DNA from: Torymus aiolomorphi
Lineage: Eukaryota > Arthropoda > Insecta > Hymenoptera > Torymidae
Length of the DNA stretch: 64,000 bases
Assembly (NCBI GenBank): GCA_036365515.1
Contig: CM070874.1
Coordinates: 219,216,942-219,280,941 of the forward strand
Direction of reading: 5' to 3'
The stretch's first letter is position 1. Each line of letters begins with the position of its first letter. Both the position numbers and the translations under genes were made by a program. Shown here piece by piece: positions 33,741 through 44,624 of this stretch. Under the pieces are notes generated by a model. It made no database searches and had not been told where the DNA came from. It saw nothing but the letters and a program-made list of their open reading frames with translations.

Positions 33741-36653
33741 AGGTGACATTTAATGGCCATTTATTAATATAAAGCATGATTTTTAATTATAATATTTATG
33801 ATTATCTTCAAATAAGTAAAATACTAGTTATTAATTTTCAATTTCATTTTTCTTCATAGAAATTTTTCACTTTTTTCAATGCTGTGTGATAATTTATTTA
33901 TAAATCATAGATCTTCATGTAAAAAAAGTTTGTTTAGTTGTATTTAATTGTATAAACATTTTTATTGCTAATTTGATAATAGTAATTTCCATTTCGTAGT
34001 TACAATATTAATTCATTTTGTAAAATTATTGAAGTAAAATTATTAAAAATATAATGTCACTTTTTATACACTACGATTTTTTTTTTTATATTGCATGTAT
34101 ATACTATATTAAATTATAAGACAGCATTTATACTAAATTATTCTATAGTTCTTAGGGTATGAGCGCTGTCATGCCATATCAATTATCGTCTTTTTGTTTA
34201 TAATCCATATTTACGTTCATAAATGATTCAGATTATAATACTTTGTTCGGATAATCAGAAAGTACTTGAATTCAGTATTGATTCACGTAATAGATATAAA
34301 CTTAAAATTAATAACAATTACTTGTAGTAACGTGCATAAAGCAATATAATTTATAATTTTGTTTTATCTTTTGTAATAAATTGTGGTGAATAGTTTCGCA
34401 TGGTAACTAATTTGCATTTCTTTTTGTAGATTATTGAAATGAAAAAATATCTGATTACAGGCAAAAGATTTTAATTTTTAGTGCATGTTAGGAATATTTA
34501 AAAATATTCATCACCCTTTCTTCCTTAACCTAATAATCCTGTGTTTCCTATCCTATCCTGATGGAAAATATCTGCCACCTTCCCGCTCGGTTTCCATCGA
34601 ATAATATCGAGTTTGCATATTATTTCTATTGTTTTTAAATAATTAATGAAATTAAATTACTAAAATAATGTGTAAAACACATGTTAAAATTATCTATGCA
34701 AACACGTATTAACTGAGAGCAGAACATATTAATGAACATTCCATGAATTTAAGTAGAATTAATAATCATTTTGGTAACGCAGGGTCGATTTTTGTGTTTT
34801 TCAATTTTAAAAATCGATACTACCTTTTTTTATGCCTGATCCATTATTTTGAGATTGCTGCAGCATATTTTTATCCACAGGGGAGGTATTTTATCAGAAT
34901 GGTGAAATGTTATATAGATATTTTATTAAATATAATGTGGCCATTTCCTTCAAGGAATATCTTAAATATAAAGTCGTTTAAAATATTTTCCAAATCTGAT
35001 ACTGTCAATTACAAACGGGAGCTATTCAGAACACGAAAAAAATTCTTTTCAAAAATAAATAATAGAAAAATTCTCGTCTATAAAAATTAAAAACAAATTG
35101 CATAAACTTGCAGACTTTCAACTAGAGGAAAAACATTCCGAAAAATGTAAAAGATGTATTCCCATAAAATTTTTAGATCATGTGTCGACGTAGGGCTTAA
35201 TTCCCTTAATCACCGCATTTTCTATAGTTTAATCGTTAGGTGGAAATGGTATTGCAAATACCGATATCACATATCATATTAAAATAATTTAATGAGAATA
35301 TTATGGACTTCTTGCCACGTTTTTTTAAATTTTTATATACTAAACTTTAAACATTTTATACCACTGTAACCTCAAAATCATAACTTTAACATAATTATTC
35401 GGCTCTCGTGGTATGAAATACGGTTCGAAACTGGTGCGTAATATGATTTTTAGCTCGTGTGACTTTTCTCACTCGCATCGCTCGTGCGAAGAACGTGTTA
35501 CATCCCCGATGGAAATAGAAAATGTATATAAATGTAAAAAAATGTATACAAACTTATATAATAAGTGTTTATAAAAGTTGTAATTAGAACATTTTTTACG
35601 TTTATATACGTTTATATACATTTATATAAGTTTTTTTTTACAAAAATTTTCACTTATTTACATTTATATATTTTTTCTTACATTTTGAATAGTTGTATTG
35701 AAAATTTGTATTTTTGTAAATATACATATATTTAGTTTTTTTACAGATATATACATTTATATACATTTATATATTTTTTTAAATTTTCGCTATATAAGAC
35801 TTTTTTTCTTAATTTTATAGAAGTGTATATAAATGTATATAAATGTAAAACAATATGTATAAATTTCAAAAATTTCTTTAAAATCACCCATCTGACAATT
35901 TAGTTGTCTGATATAATACCCCCGCGTCTTTCTTCTTAAACCTTTATTGATACATTGATTATGATGAATAAATTACTCGAAAATTAAAAACTGTCAGAAA
36001 ACATAATATCATGTGCACCCAAGGGTTGGTTGGCTTTTTTATATCGCGAGTTTGCAGAGACTCGTGCTAACTTGCCTTCGACTTGTATTTATAAATACTC
36101 GGTCTGCTAAATCCAACATTGAGTACACCCTTGATACACAATGTATTATTTTACAGTGAATATGAAAATTAATATAATGGTTGCATACAGTCGAAAAGTG
36201 ATATGTCAAGTGATATATCAAGTTAAATAACTGTACATATATGACGACATAACTAATTATTACTATTTATTTTCTTGTATAACAATTTATATCTTTTTTT
36301 ATTTCTTTCAATTATTATTTTTTTAATCAAATAATTGTAAGAATTTATTAACTTTTAATAATATTTAATATAATTTATTTTTAAATTAAATTTTATTTAA
36401 TCATTATTAAATTGTTATTTATAAAAAAATTTTATAACATGTAAAATTGCAAATCATCATGCAGTCATACTTTACGGCGCTTGCGCCCGGATCATCGTGA
36501 ACGGCGCGGGCCGGCGGGCCGCGGATGGCGCGCGCCCGAGCCGCCGAGCCGCGATTCGCAGAAGTGAGAAGAGAAGCATACAAAGTCAATGCTAGCGCCA
36601 TCACTCGGTCAAGGCGGAACTAATTTTTTTTCGTCCTCGCCCCCCATCTGACG
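33741..36653 (+). other. P-type element 3' non-coding tail
   Basis: 2.9 kb with no supported gene. It includes a low-complexity block of tatataaatgta/tacatttatata repeats at about 35520-35870 that can pair with itself, and a markedly GC-rich patch at about 36472-36560 (gcgggccggcgggccgcggatgg) next to the right inverted repeat. The short open frame 34743-35090 has no recognisable domain. Confidence 0.6.
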
Positions 36654-36682
36654 TACGCTTCTATATGCGTCTATATTCGTTG
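36654..36682 (+). repeat. P-type element right terminal inverted repeat
   Basis: 29 bp, an exact inverted match to 24586-24614, followed by the duplication ATTTTAC at 36683-36689. Confidence 0.9.
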
Positions 36683-36719
36683 ATTTTACTTAGGGGATGA
36701 TATTATTTTTAAAGCTTAG
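36683..36719 (+). pseudogene. Severed 3' end of the small spliced gene
   Basis: After the duplicated ATTTTAC, the frame of exon 3 of the gene at 24006 continues for nine codons (LGDDIIFKA) to a TAG at 36717-36719. This matches the expected uninterrupted end of that gene and supports 24585/36683 as one original exon split by the transposon. Confidence 0.7.
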
Positions 36720-37284
36720 TGTATATTTATTTCTACTTATGTATGTATTTTATAATATTTTATATAATTAATATATGAGAAAAAAAAACTTATTTTTGTT
36801 TTGAATATATTTTTTTTTCCTTCATTTCTATTCCTATTTTCCCTTCTTATCCCTTGTCTTCTCATTAAAGAAATTAATAATAATAATTAATATGAATAAT
36901 AGTAGTGATAATAATAATAATAGCAATAGTAAAATTCTGTTCTTACTTTCACAATTCGTAAAACTTTGTTATTGATTATTTTGTATAATGATGCTTGATT
37001 TTCTTTTAATTTTATTATTTTACAATTGTAGTAGAATTGTTTGTGGTTTTGTTTAATTTCTTCGCTTGATTTCGTTTATGAAAGTTTTGTAGTATGATTC
37101 TATAATTTTCTTTATGTTTTGGTCTGACGGTTACCAATTTTTTTCTTTTTAGAGAATGATTTAATATCATTCACTTCCCTTTCCTGCTTACAATTATTTA
37201 TTATTTTATTCAATTTTTATTTAATATTTTCGGGCATTTCTTTGACTTCGGGCGTTACTTTTAACTAAAGTAATTTATTGTCAA
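36720..37284. other. AT-rich DNA between the severed gene and gypsy-2
   Basis: No gene seen. A 3' LTR of gypsy-2 would be expected hereabouts, but I could not recognise one. A short (AAT)n-like run is at about 36879-36925. Confidence 0.4.
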
Positions 37285-39349
37285 TTAGAATGAAAAGATT
37301 TTTACTTCAGTTTTTTGTATGGGTGTTGGTTGGATATCGTTCGTTGAGTTAGGGGGTGATTTAGGAAGGGGTGGTAGGGGTCTCAGATTAAATGGTCTTT
37401 GTATTTTTAGTTCTTGTAATTCGAATTCCCCGTGTTTTTTAGTACTGATTTTTCTTTGGATTGGCATAGAGATTGTCGGTTTGCTGACTATTATTTCTTC
37501 TAGCTCGCCATTGCTTTTATTTTTTTCTCTTGTCTCATCAAGTTTGTTCAAAACTACTAGTAGATGCGTTATGGAGGTAAACATTACCCCAAAAAGGTGT
37601 TTGGAACATCCATATAGTTTTTGTAATGTGTAACCTCGTATTACTGTATCTACTAATATTTTTATTAACTGTAGTAGGATTGGAGTCATTATAATTCCGG
37701 AACTATATGTTCCATATTCTTTGTATTTCTCTAGTAGTTTTTTCCAAGTATTTTCAGCAATGTTAGTTAATGTTCTTTCTGTGAGAAGATAACTCATGAT
37801 ATCATCTTTTGCAGAATTTTCGCTTCGTGTAAACTTTGTTATTGTGTTTATTATAGATTTCTTTCCATCGGGAAAAGTAGTCTTTCCTGGAAATGTTCCA
37901 AGTCTTGTTGTGTATATATCCCACTAGTTGCTAGTGAGGTTAATTTTTCTGGGGTCCAATTTTTGATTATTTTTGGTTTAAAGGTGGTTATGTTTTTTTC
38001 AACCTTTCTAGGTGTGGGTGTTAGACTTATCCAGTTATTATCTATTTTGTAGTAGGGTGGAATTATCGTATCACAGTCGATTTGAGATCCTGTTCTTATT
38101 AAAATATGAGTTTTTGGTGTAAGAAACCAAGTAGTATTTCTAGCTGTAACAGGAAGTTCTTCGTAACATTCTTTTGTATGCTTGATTTGTACGTTGATAG
38201 GGGTGCATTTTATTACATGTATTGCTTCCCCTGCGAGTCGTGCAAGGTATCCTGGTTTTTGCATTACATTGTATGCAAATTCATCTCGGGAATGGGAGGC
38301 TAAGGATAAGGAATTTAGAATATCCTTTCTTTCTAATTCACATATTTTTGTTAAAATGTTTAAATATAAGCTTTCAAATTGCGCCCGAAAATGTTTTTCT
38401 ATATGAATAAATTTCGCATTTGTAACGCAAAAATATCTATGTTGATTAAATCTCGCTGGTGACTCACATCGTTATCGAATAGTACATTTACGTTGGTTTT
38501 TTTGTAAATAAATAATTTAGGGTGTTCCGTTTTTGTTATAATTCTGTCGCAAAACTTAATACTTTCTACAGCATTTAATGAAAAAGATATATCGTAAGTA
38601 TTTATTGTATACATTATTTCCTAGTTTGGTGATAATGTTTTTGTTACGGTGCCCTTAAATAGAACATCATATTTGTTATCAAAACAGTTTCCGTTTGGAA
38701 AATGCGACCAAAATGTGTAACCGGCTTGAACGTCTATGCAATGCTCGTCTGAGAATTTGCATGTCGTTCCTGAATTTAAATGTAATTTATTATTATTTAA
38801 ATTTACCTTTGCGTATTCTTCCGTAAGTGTAATTTTTATGAGTCCTTGAATAAGAACATTATCCCAACTTCCATAATCATCCGCGTAGGTGCCTCCAGAA
38901 CAATATTTCCCTTCGATTTTTCCTGCGAGATCTATTCCTACTGTTTTGGTTTCGTTTATTTTAATATTTGCTATTGTGTGAAAGTTGTCATATTTAAATA
39001 TTCCTGTATTGTATAGAAATTTACATTGTTCAGCACTAATGTCGTATAAATATTCCTGTAGGCCGTTTTCAACTGGACCTAAGAGGCTGAACATTCCGCA
39101 GTGATATATTGTTCGTCTTATTTCTATTTTGCATTGCATTACGTGATTTGTTCTGAATTCCGCTAATTGTAGTAATTGTACGGTCGTATTTGTTATTACT
39201 AAATCTTCCTCGTGAAAATTACAGTCTCCGTTATCTACGAGAGAGTACGTTGTTACTGTTGGGTCAGTAGAACCGCAATCGAATCCAATTATTGCTTGGT
39301 TTGGTTGTAGTAAATTATATATTAAAAAAATTTTTAGTAACTCCATCAT
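37285..39349 (-). pseudogene. env: Gypsy-2 env: glycoprotein of chuvirus (Mononegavirales-like) type, broken
   Basis: The N-terminal 242 codons (39349-38621) start with a hydrophobic signal-like segment and a Cys-rich ectodomain (FDCGSTDP near residue 23, then HCGMFS and CKFSDEHC). Further pieces follow at 38614-38399, 38264-37851 (with IKCTPINVQIKHTKECYEEL) and 37797-37285. The last includes a membrane-spanning stretch and a Pro-rich tail. From my knowledge of the families, this Cys pattern and the CTP...C..ELP motif fit the chuvirus-type glycoproteins captured by insect LTR elements rather than the baculovirus-F type env of classical errantiviruses. Breaks are an in-frame stop at 38621 and frame changes between 38399 and 38264 and near 37820. 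Not functional as it stands. Confidence 0.6.
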
Positions 39350-39471
39350 GTCCTATAACAGAAAATTATGTTATTATTGTTATTATTTTACAAGACTTAA
39401 TTTGTTCGAATGAACTGTTTTTGCTTTTCCGTTGTAGTTTATAGTAATATTGTTATTTGCATTTATTCTTA

Positions 39472-40800
39472 TTATGTCAAACGGACCTTGATAATGATTT
39501 TGTTCAAGTTTTCCCGGTTTTCTTCTTTTTTAAATTGTATCGGGTTTATAAGTTTGTCATAATGAGTTTTTGATTTTTGTTTTGAAATTATTAAGTTATT
39601 TCTAGCTAACTCAGTAGTTGTAGTAATGTTTTTTATTAATTTTTCTAAATACCCGTTATAGGTCGGTAATAATTCCGATCTTTTAATTGGTTCACTAGAT
39701 GGAACTCTTGCAGGATAAGCAAAAACAAGTTCGTATGGTGTAAACTTATGACTACTATGTACGCTTGTATTATAATGAAGTTGTGCAAATTCTATTAATT
39801 CGTCCCATTCGTATTTTTTTGTTGAAAAATTTTTTAGATATTCGCATAGTGGGTGGTGTGCCCTTTCTAAGGATCCATTTGATTGTGGCGAAAATGCTGT
39901 TGTTTCAATTTTTTTAAATTTGAATCTTTTAGCTATTTGTTTAATAAGATTACTTGTGAAATTTGCTCCTCTATCGGTTAGTACTATTTTTGGTGAGCCA
40001 AATATACATATCAAATTTTTTATAAAAGCGTTTGATACTGATTCCGCCGTTTGATCTTTTAAGCATGATAAAATTACAAATTTAGATAATTGATCTTGTA
40101 TAGATAAAATATATTTATTACTATTTTTAGTAGTCTTAAATGGACCTACGATATCCATAGCGATTTTATCAAAAGTTTTTGCTGGTGTGTCTGTGATAAT
40201 TATTGGTTGTTTAGTTCTTTTACGTTTTAGTTTATTTTTTTGGTAAATTTCGCATTTATTTACTCTGTTCTGGATGTCTGATTTCAAATTTTCCCAAAAA
40301 TATTTCTCTTTTATACGATTGTAAGTTCTGTTTATGCCTGAATGTCCCCCTATTGTAGAGGAGTGATGAGTATCAAAAATTCTATTTCTATCGTTTATAT
40401 TTACGCAATCTATATTATTCAGACATATTATTACTTTAATTTTTGTGTTTTGAAAATTGTCCTTCAATACTTCTTCTATTTCTTCTCAACTTATGTTTAA
40501 AATTTCAATATTCCTTGATATGCTAAAAATGAATATTTTCTGTGTGTTCAAAATTTCTTTTAATTTTTGTATTAATTTTATTAAGTTTTCTTTAACTATA
40601 TTCGATGTTGCTGATGTATCGAGACGTAAAATAAATATTTTCTTATTTTCAATATTAATTATATCTATTTCGCCCTTTTTTAAGTTTGTATTTATTTTTA
40701 TGTTTTTATTTTTGATTAATAAGTTAGTATTCTCGTCTAATGTTTGGTGTTCATGTGATATAAGGTGCACAATGTTGTCGTTTCTAAATTGTATTGCGTT
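39472..40800 (-). pseudogene. pol: Gypsy-2 integrase region
   Basis: The frame 40770-40486 is a linker, closed by a stop, and the same frame resumes to 39472 with integrase. The zinc-binding part has HHSSTIGGHSG and then CEIYQKNK, so the fourth ligand of H-H-C-C is Tyr instead of Cys. The catalytic triad is present: D in MDIVGPFK, D in LTDRGANF and E in GSLERAHH. The C-terminal region is truncated by frame loss near 39520. It lies directly upstream of env, as expected for an errantivirus-like order. Confidence 0.8.
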
Positions 40801-40811
40801 TTTTGAATATA

Positions 40812-42050
40812 TTATGTTTTGTTGCGTTTGCGTTGTTGTGTCGTTGTTGTTTTTGCTGTTTTTATCTTTTTTTTCTGTTTTGGTGTACCAGCTGTAGTTT
40901 TTCTTGATCTTCTCCCTTTTTGTTGAGTTTTTGACTGAACTTTATTCGTTTCGCTTGTTTTATCAGATTCGCTTGGTGATCCTATGTTAGTATTTAATTC
41001 GTTTCTTTTTTGTGCTCTTGTAATTACGATAACTTCTATGGGATTTCGGGACAGTGCGTCTGCGTTAGCATTTTGTTTCCCTGGTTTATACACGATATCA
41101 AAATCATAATCAGATAGTTTTAATCTCCATTTTTGTACTCTAGCGTTGTTGTCAGCTGTTTTTAACCACAATAAAGGTTTATGATCTGTGACGATTGTAA
41201 ATTTGGTTCCGTATATGTAATTTTTAAATGTTTTTACTGCAAACATTATAGCTAATGCTTCTTTTTCGTAAGTATGATATTTAATTTCAGCTTTATGTAA
41301 GCTTCTTGATGCATAAGCAATTGCTGGGTCTTTACCTATTATTCCTTGTGATAAAATTGCACCTAAAGCAAAGTTTGAAGCATCTGATGTAATAATAAAT
41401 GGTTCGTCGAAATGTGGATATGCCAAAACTGGTGCTGTACATAGTAAATATTTAATTTCATCAAAGGCTATTTGTTGATCTTTTTCCCAATGAAATTTTA
41501 CGTCTTTTTCTAGTAATATATTTAAAGGTTTTGTTATCTTTGCATAGTTTTTTATATGTCTTCTATAGTAATTCGAAAGTCCTAAAAATTCTCTAATATT
41601 TCTAATGTTTTTAGGTATTGGAAATTTATTTACTGCTTCTACCTTTTTTGGATCCGGTTTTATGCCATGTTCGCTTATAATATGTCCTAAATAACATACT
41701 TCTTTTTTTAAAAATTCGCATTTTTCCGGTTCTAATTTTAAATTAGCTTCCCTTAATTGTTGTGCAACTATACTGAATCTTTCGTTTGTTTCGTCTACAG
41801 TCTCTCCAAAAATTATTATATCGTCAATAAAGACAAAGCATATTTTACCTATTAAATCGCCTAAGACTGTATTCAGAACTCTTTGAAATGTACGCGGCGA
41901 ATTTTTTAATCCGAAAGGCAAAACATGAAATTCAAAGCGTCCTAATGGATGTATACTAAAGGCCGTTTTATGTGTGTCTTTTGGTTTCATGGGAATTTGG
42001 TGAAACCCCGATTTTAAATCTATGACATGATCAAATTTTGTTTTTCCCAA
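40812..42050 (-). pseudogene. pol: Gypsy-2 RT and RNase H
   Basis: It contains RT palm LKSGFHQIPMKP, LPFGLKNSPRTFQ, the active site FVFIDDIIIFGE, connection FLGLSNYYRRHIKNY, RNase H SDASNFALGAILSQ and TDHKPLLWLKT, and ends in a Lys/Thr-rich linker. The frame opens only at the palm; the finger region upstream (about 42060-42300) is in other frames with stops. A further frame change near 40800 separates it from integrase. Confidence 0.88.
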
Positions 42051-42316
42051 TTGATCAAAAATTTCTGTAATATTTGGAAGTAAGTAAGGATCCGATATTG
42101 TTTTTTTATTTAATTTACGATAATCTATGACTAAACGCCATCATTTTTGTCCGTTTACTAGTTTTTTTTTTCTACAATCCATGCTGGCGCGTTGAAAGCA
42201 CTTTTTGAATTTCTTACCAGATTATTTTTTATTAATTTTTTTGTTTCTTCTACAGCCACTTCCTTTAGCTTATGTGGTAAAGGAAATTGTTTTACGTATA
42301 CAGGTTTATCATCTAT

Positions 42317-42583
42317 TCAGTTAATTTCATGTTGTTCTACGTTATATGATCCTAAACTGTCGCCCTCTAACCAGAATATGTCTTTATTTTTCATTACTAA
42401 ATCTTTAATAATTATTTTATTATTTTCAGGTAAGTTTTCGTAACGGATTTTTTTGAGTAACTCTTCCTCGCTGTCTGATTTTTTATTTGAATCATTTTCT
42501 TCTATAAAATTTATTGATCCTAAGTTTAAAATTTCATTTTCATTTATTTGCAAATCATCCGTTATTTGAAAACCGTCAGGCAA
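42317..42583 (-). pseudogene. pol: Gypsy-2 leader of the RT region
   Basis: An 88-residue acidic frame ends KDIFWLEGDSLGSYNVEQHE, the segment that precedes RT in gypsy pol proteins (F.LEGD.L..T...H.I). It closes at a stop immediately before the RT fingers. No protease signature (DTG/DSG) is present here or in the preceding frame. Confidence 0.6.
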
Positions 42584-42588
42584 ATAAT

Positions 42589-43555
42589 CTATTTCGTAAG
42601 AGATAAAGTTATATTATTTCTCGTTTCTGCCTTTTGTAATTTCCTACAATTTTCTATAGAATGTCCTGGGATTCTACAAAATTCACAATATAGTTTTTTT
42701 CCTTTTTGCATGTTTATTTGTTGATCAAAATTCGTGTTTCTTGAATGAAAATATTGTTGTTGCGTTTTATTTGTGAATCCATGTGAATTGTTATTGGTGT
42801 GATAATTGTTTCTGTTTTCCGGATTATTATAATTTGATTTGTTTATTTTATAATTATTATTTATTGGTGAATTAGTGTTTCTATCTGGGCAATGCATTGC
42901 TGTATGTGTTGTGGCTTCACAAATTTGACAATTTATTCTATTTCCCAATGCTTGTTGTCTACTTTGCATAGCCATCATTCCCGCTGTTTGGCAATCCGAG
43001 GTTTCGTGACCTTCTATAGCACAGATTGTGCACCATATCATTTTCCTCGTTACCTGACAGTATTTCATTACATGTCTGGGTTTATTGCACCTTTGACATA
43101 CTGCCGACGGGCAGTTCTTCATTGTGTGGCTCACGTTACCACAGAGCTCGCAACACTCCTCGGCGTTAGCACTTTTTTCGCTTTGGGTCATGGCCTTTTT
43201 TCTTGCATTTCCAACATAATTCATATTTTTTTATAATCGGGTATTGTGTTACTGTGTGTTCCATGTTTTGGCAGTATTGACAATGGTTTCCCTGAATCTC
43301 GTTTAATCTACATGTATCTATTGAATATCCACTTAAGCTACAATAATTGCAAATTAATTCCATTTTATCTTTTACTGTATTACAGAAGTATGATAAGTGG
43401 TCTTTATTTTTACAATATACGCATCCTGCATTTACGCAAAACATTCCTTAATGAAATTTATCGATACAAATTTGACAATGAAATGTTCTAGCTTCCTTTT
43501 TTATATTTAATTTCTCAGTATTGAATAGTATATTTGCTTTATCTTCTCTTAGTAA
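42589..43555 (-). pseudogene. gag: Gypsy-2 Gag remnant: array of about ten zinc knuckles
   Basis: The frame 43224-42589 has five good CCHC knuckles (CELCGNVSHTMKNC, CQRCNKPRHVMKYC, CTICAIEGHETSDC, CQICEATTHTAMHC, CEFCRIPGHSIENC). The overlapping frame 43444-43166 has CVYCKNKDHLSYFC plus three decayed ones: His to Tyr in CNYCSLSGYSIDTC, last Cys to Tyr in CQYCQNMEHTVTQY, and an altered spacing in CWKCKKKGHDPKRKKC. One more lies at about 43440-43480, with a stop inside (CQIC ... H-stop-GMFC). Gypsy Gags usually carry one or two. The capsid part is missing because gypsy-3 begins at 43556. Confidence 0.75.
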
Positions 43556-44624
43556 TGTAACGTCCGTGTTACAATGTCGCGAAAACGACAAAGTTAACGC
43601 GATAAATGTTCCAATTTCGGTTTACGCCTACACGTAATAACCACGGGAGTAGGAACGCGTGAAAATAGTTAATCGGACAGGTAAATTAAACAATGATAAT
43701 TCGCGATACTAATTAAGCGGCAAGCGACAGCGTCAGCGAACAATTAGAGTGACAGAGAAAGAGAAAGGATAGCGATCTTCAGAGTTACTTACTTTGGGGC
43801 GGTTGCGGTTGGCTCGTTCTCTCAGTTAGCCCTCGTCAGTCTCAGGACCCAAACGCAGCGGGCGATTCAAATGGCAGAAGGAGAGGATCGTAGAAATAAA
43901 GTAACACTCCAAAAATGCAATTATGTGATGTTTATTAATTGCATAAAGATACGTTATAAACTGTTACAAACTGATTGTAGTCGAGATATAATATCAACAA
44001 TTATTCGCGAGACTACAATCAGAGAAGCTTGACAAATATTTTAAGTTAATTCCACACGAAAATATTCTAAGTCAATTATACTTGAAATTATTCTAAGTAA
44101 ATTCTACTCGAAATTATTCTAAGTTAATTCTGCTCGAAAATATTCTAAGTCAGAATACAAAATGTCGAAAATTATTCTAAGTCCAATTGTTACAATTAAA
44201 TAGTCGTCGGTCAAGGGCTTCGCCCTTCGAAACAAAAAGAACAAAAGCTTCTGCCTCGAGTGGAGGCGCGTCGCGGCTTTTATACCCGCGCATGTATCTA
44301 GGGCAGATGCAAAGGTAAGGGAGTGTAGGGTATCTCATCTTTTGCATGGGGTGGCAAGGACGCGGGTGGGGAACTCGGGTTCGAATGTGGCGCTGCCAAG
44401 GACAAAGGTTGGATCGATAGGCGGTACGAATACGAGTAAGGTAGGATTCGTTACCATGCGAACTGTGGCTCACGTAGGTAACCCAGTTGCTACCATGTGG
44501 TGCCACTGACAGGAAAGAGGACTCATGGTAACATGAAGGAAAAAAAAGGTTGTAGGGTGGTAAGGATAGATGGTAGGACGGATGTCAAAAGTGTGAGTAG
44601 CGGTCAGTCATGCTCGACGTGACA
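43556..44624 (-). repeat. Gypsy-3 3' LTR
   Basis: 1069 bp, TG...CA. It carries four 26-bp units (ttaattctgctcgaaaatattctaag type) at about 44038-44150. It also preserves the empty-site form of the copia target (ttataaactgttacaaactg near 43964). Confidence 0.9.

Larger units (their letters stand above)
24586..36682 (+). mobile_element. P-type (THAP9-like) DNA transposon, 12.1 kb
   Basis: Perfect 29-bp terminal inverted repeats (24586-24614, beginning CAACGAATATAGACGC, and 36654-36682) lie within a 7-bp direct duplication ATTTTAC. Subterminal similarity continues imperfectly: attagttct at 24658 and the inverse of attagttcc at 36616-36625, each followed by a gatgg(t/c)gct motif. Between the ends is a two-exon transposase gene of the P superfamily in the same orientation. 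Both ends begin CA, as in Drosophila P elements, whose duplication is 8 bp; here I can see only 7. The size is large because of a 5.3-kb intron and a 3.1-kb 3' tail, which carry satellite and low-complexity DNA. Confidence 0.85.
37285..43555 (-). mobile_element. Gypsy-2: env-bearing Ty3/gypsy remnant
   Basis: On the minus strand the order is zinc-knuckle Gag remnant, RT-RNase H, integrase and a glycoprotein gene. Its 5' part is cut off at 43555 by the LTR of gypsy-3; no LTR of its own is identifiable. Every reading frame is broken. I find no aspartic protease motif between the knuckles and RT, which suggests an internal deletion. It is the oldest of the nested elements in this part of the window. 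Confidence 0.8.

Noticed and set aside
35520..35870. Inverted-repeat transposon in the tatataaatgta block
   Set aside because: The pairing comes from low-complexity TA-rich repeats; no discrete ends are visible.
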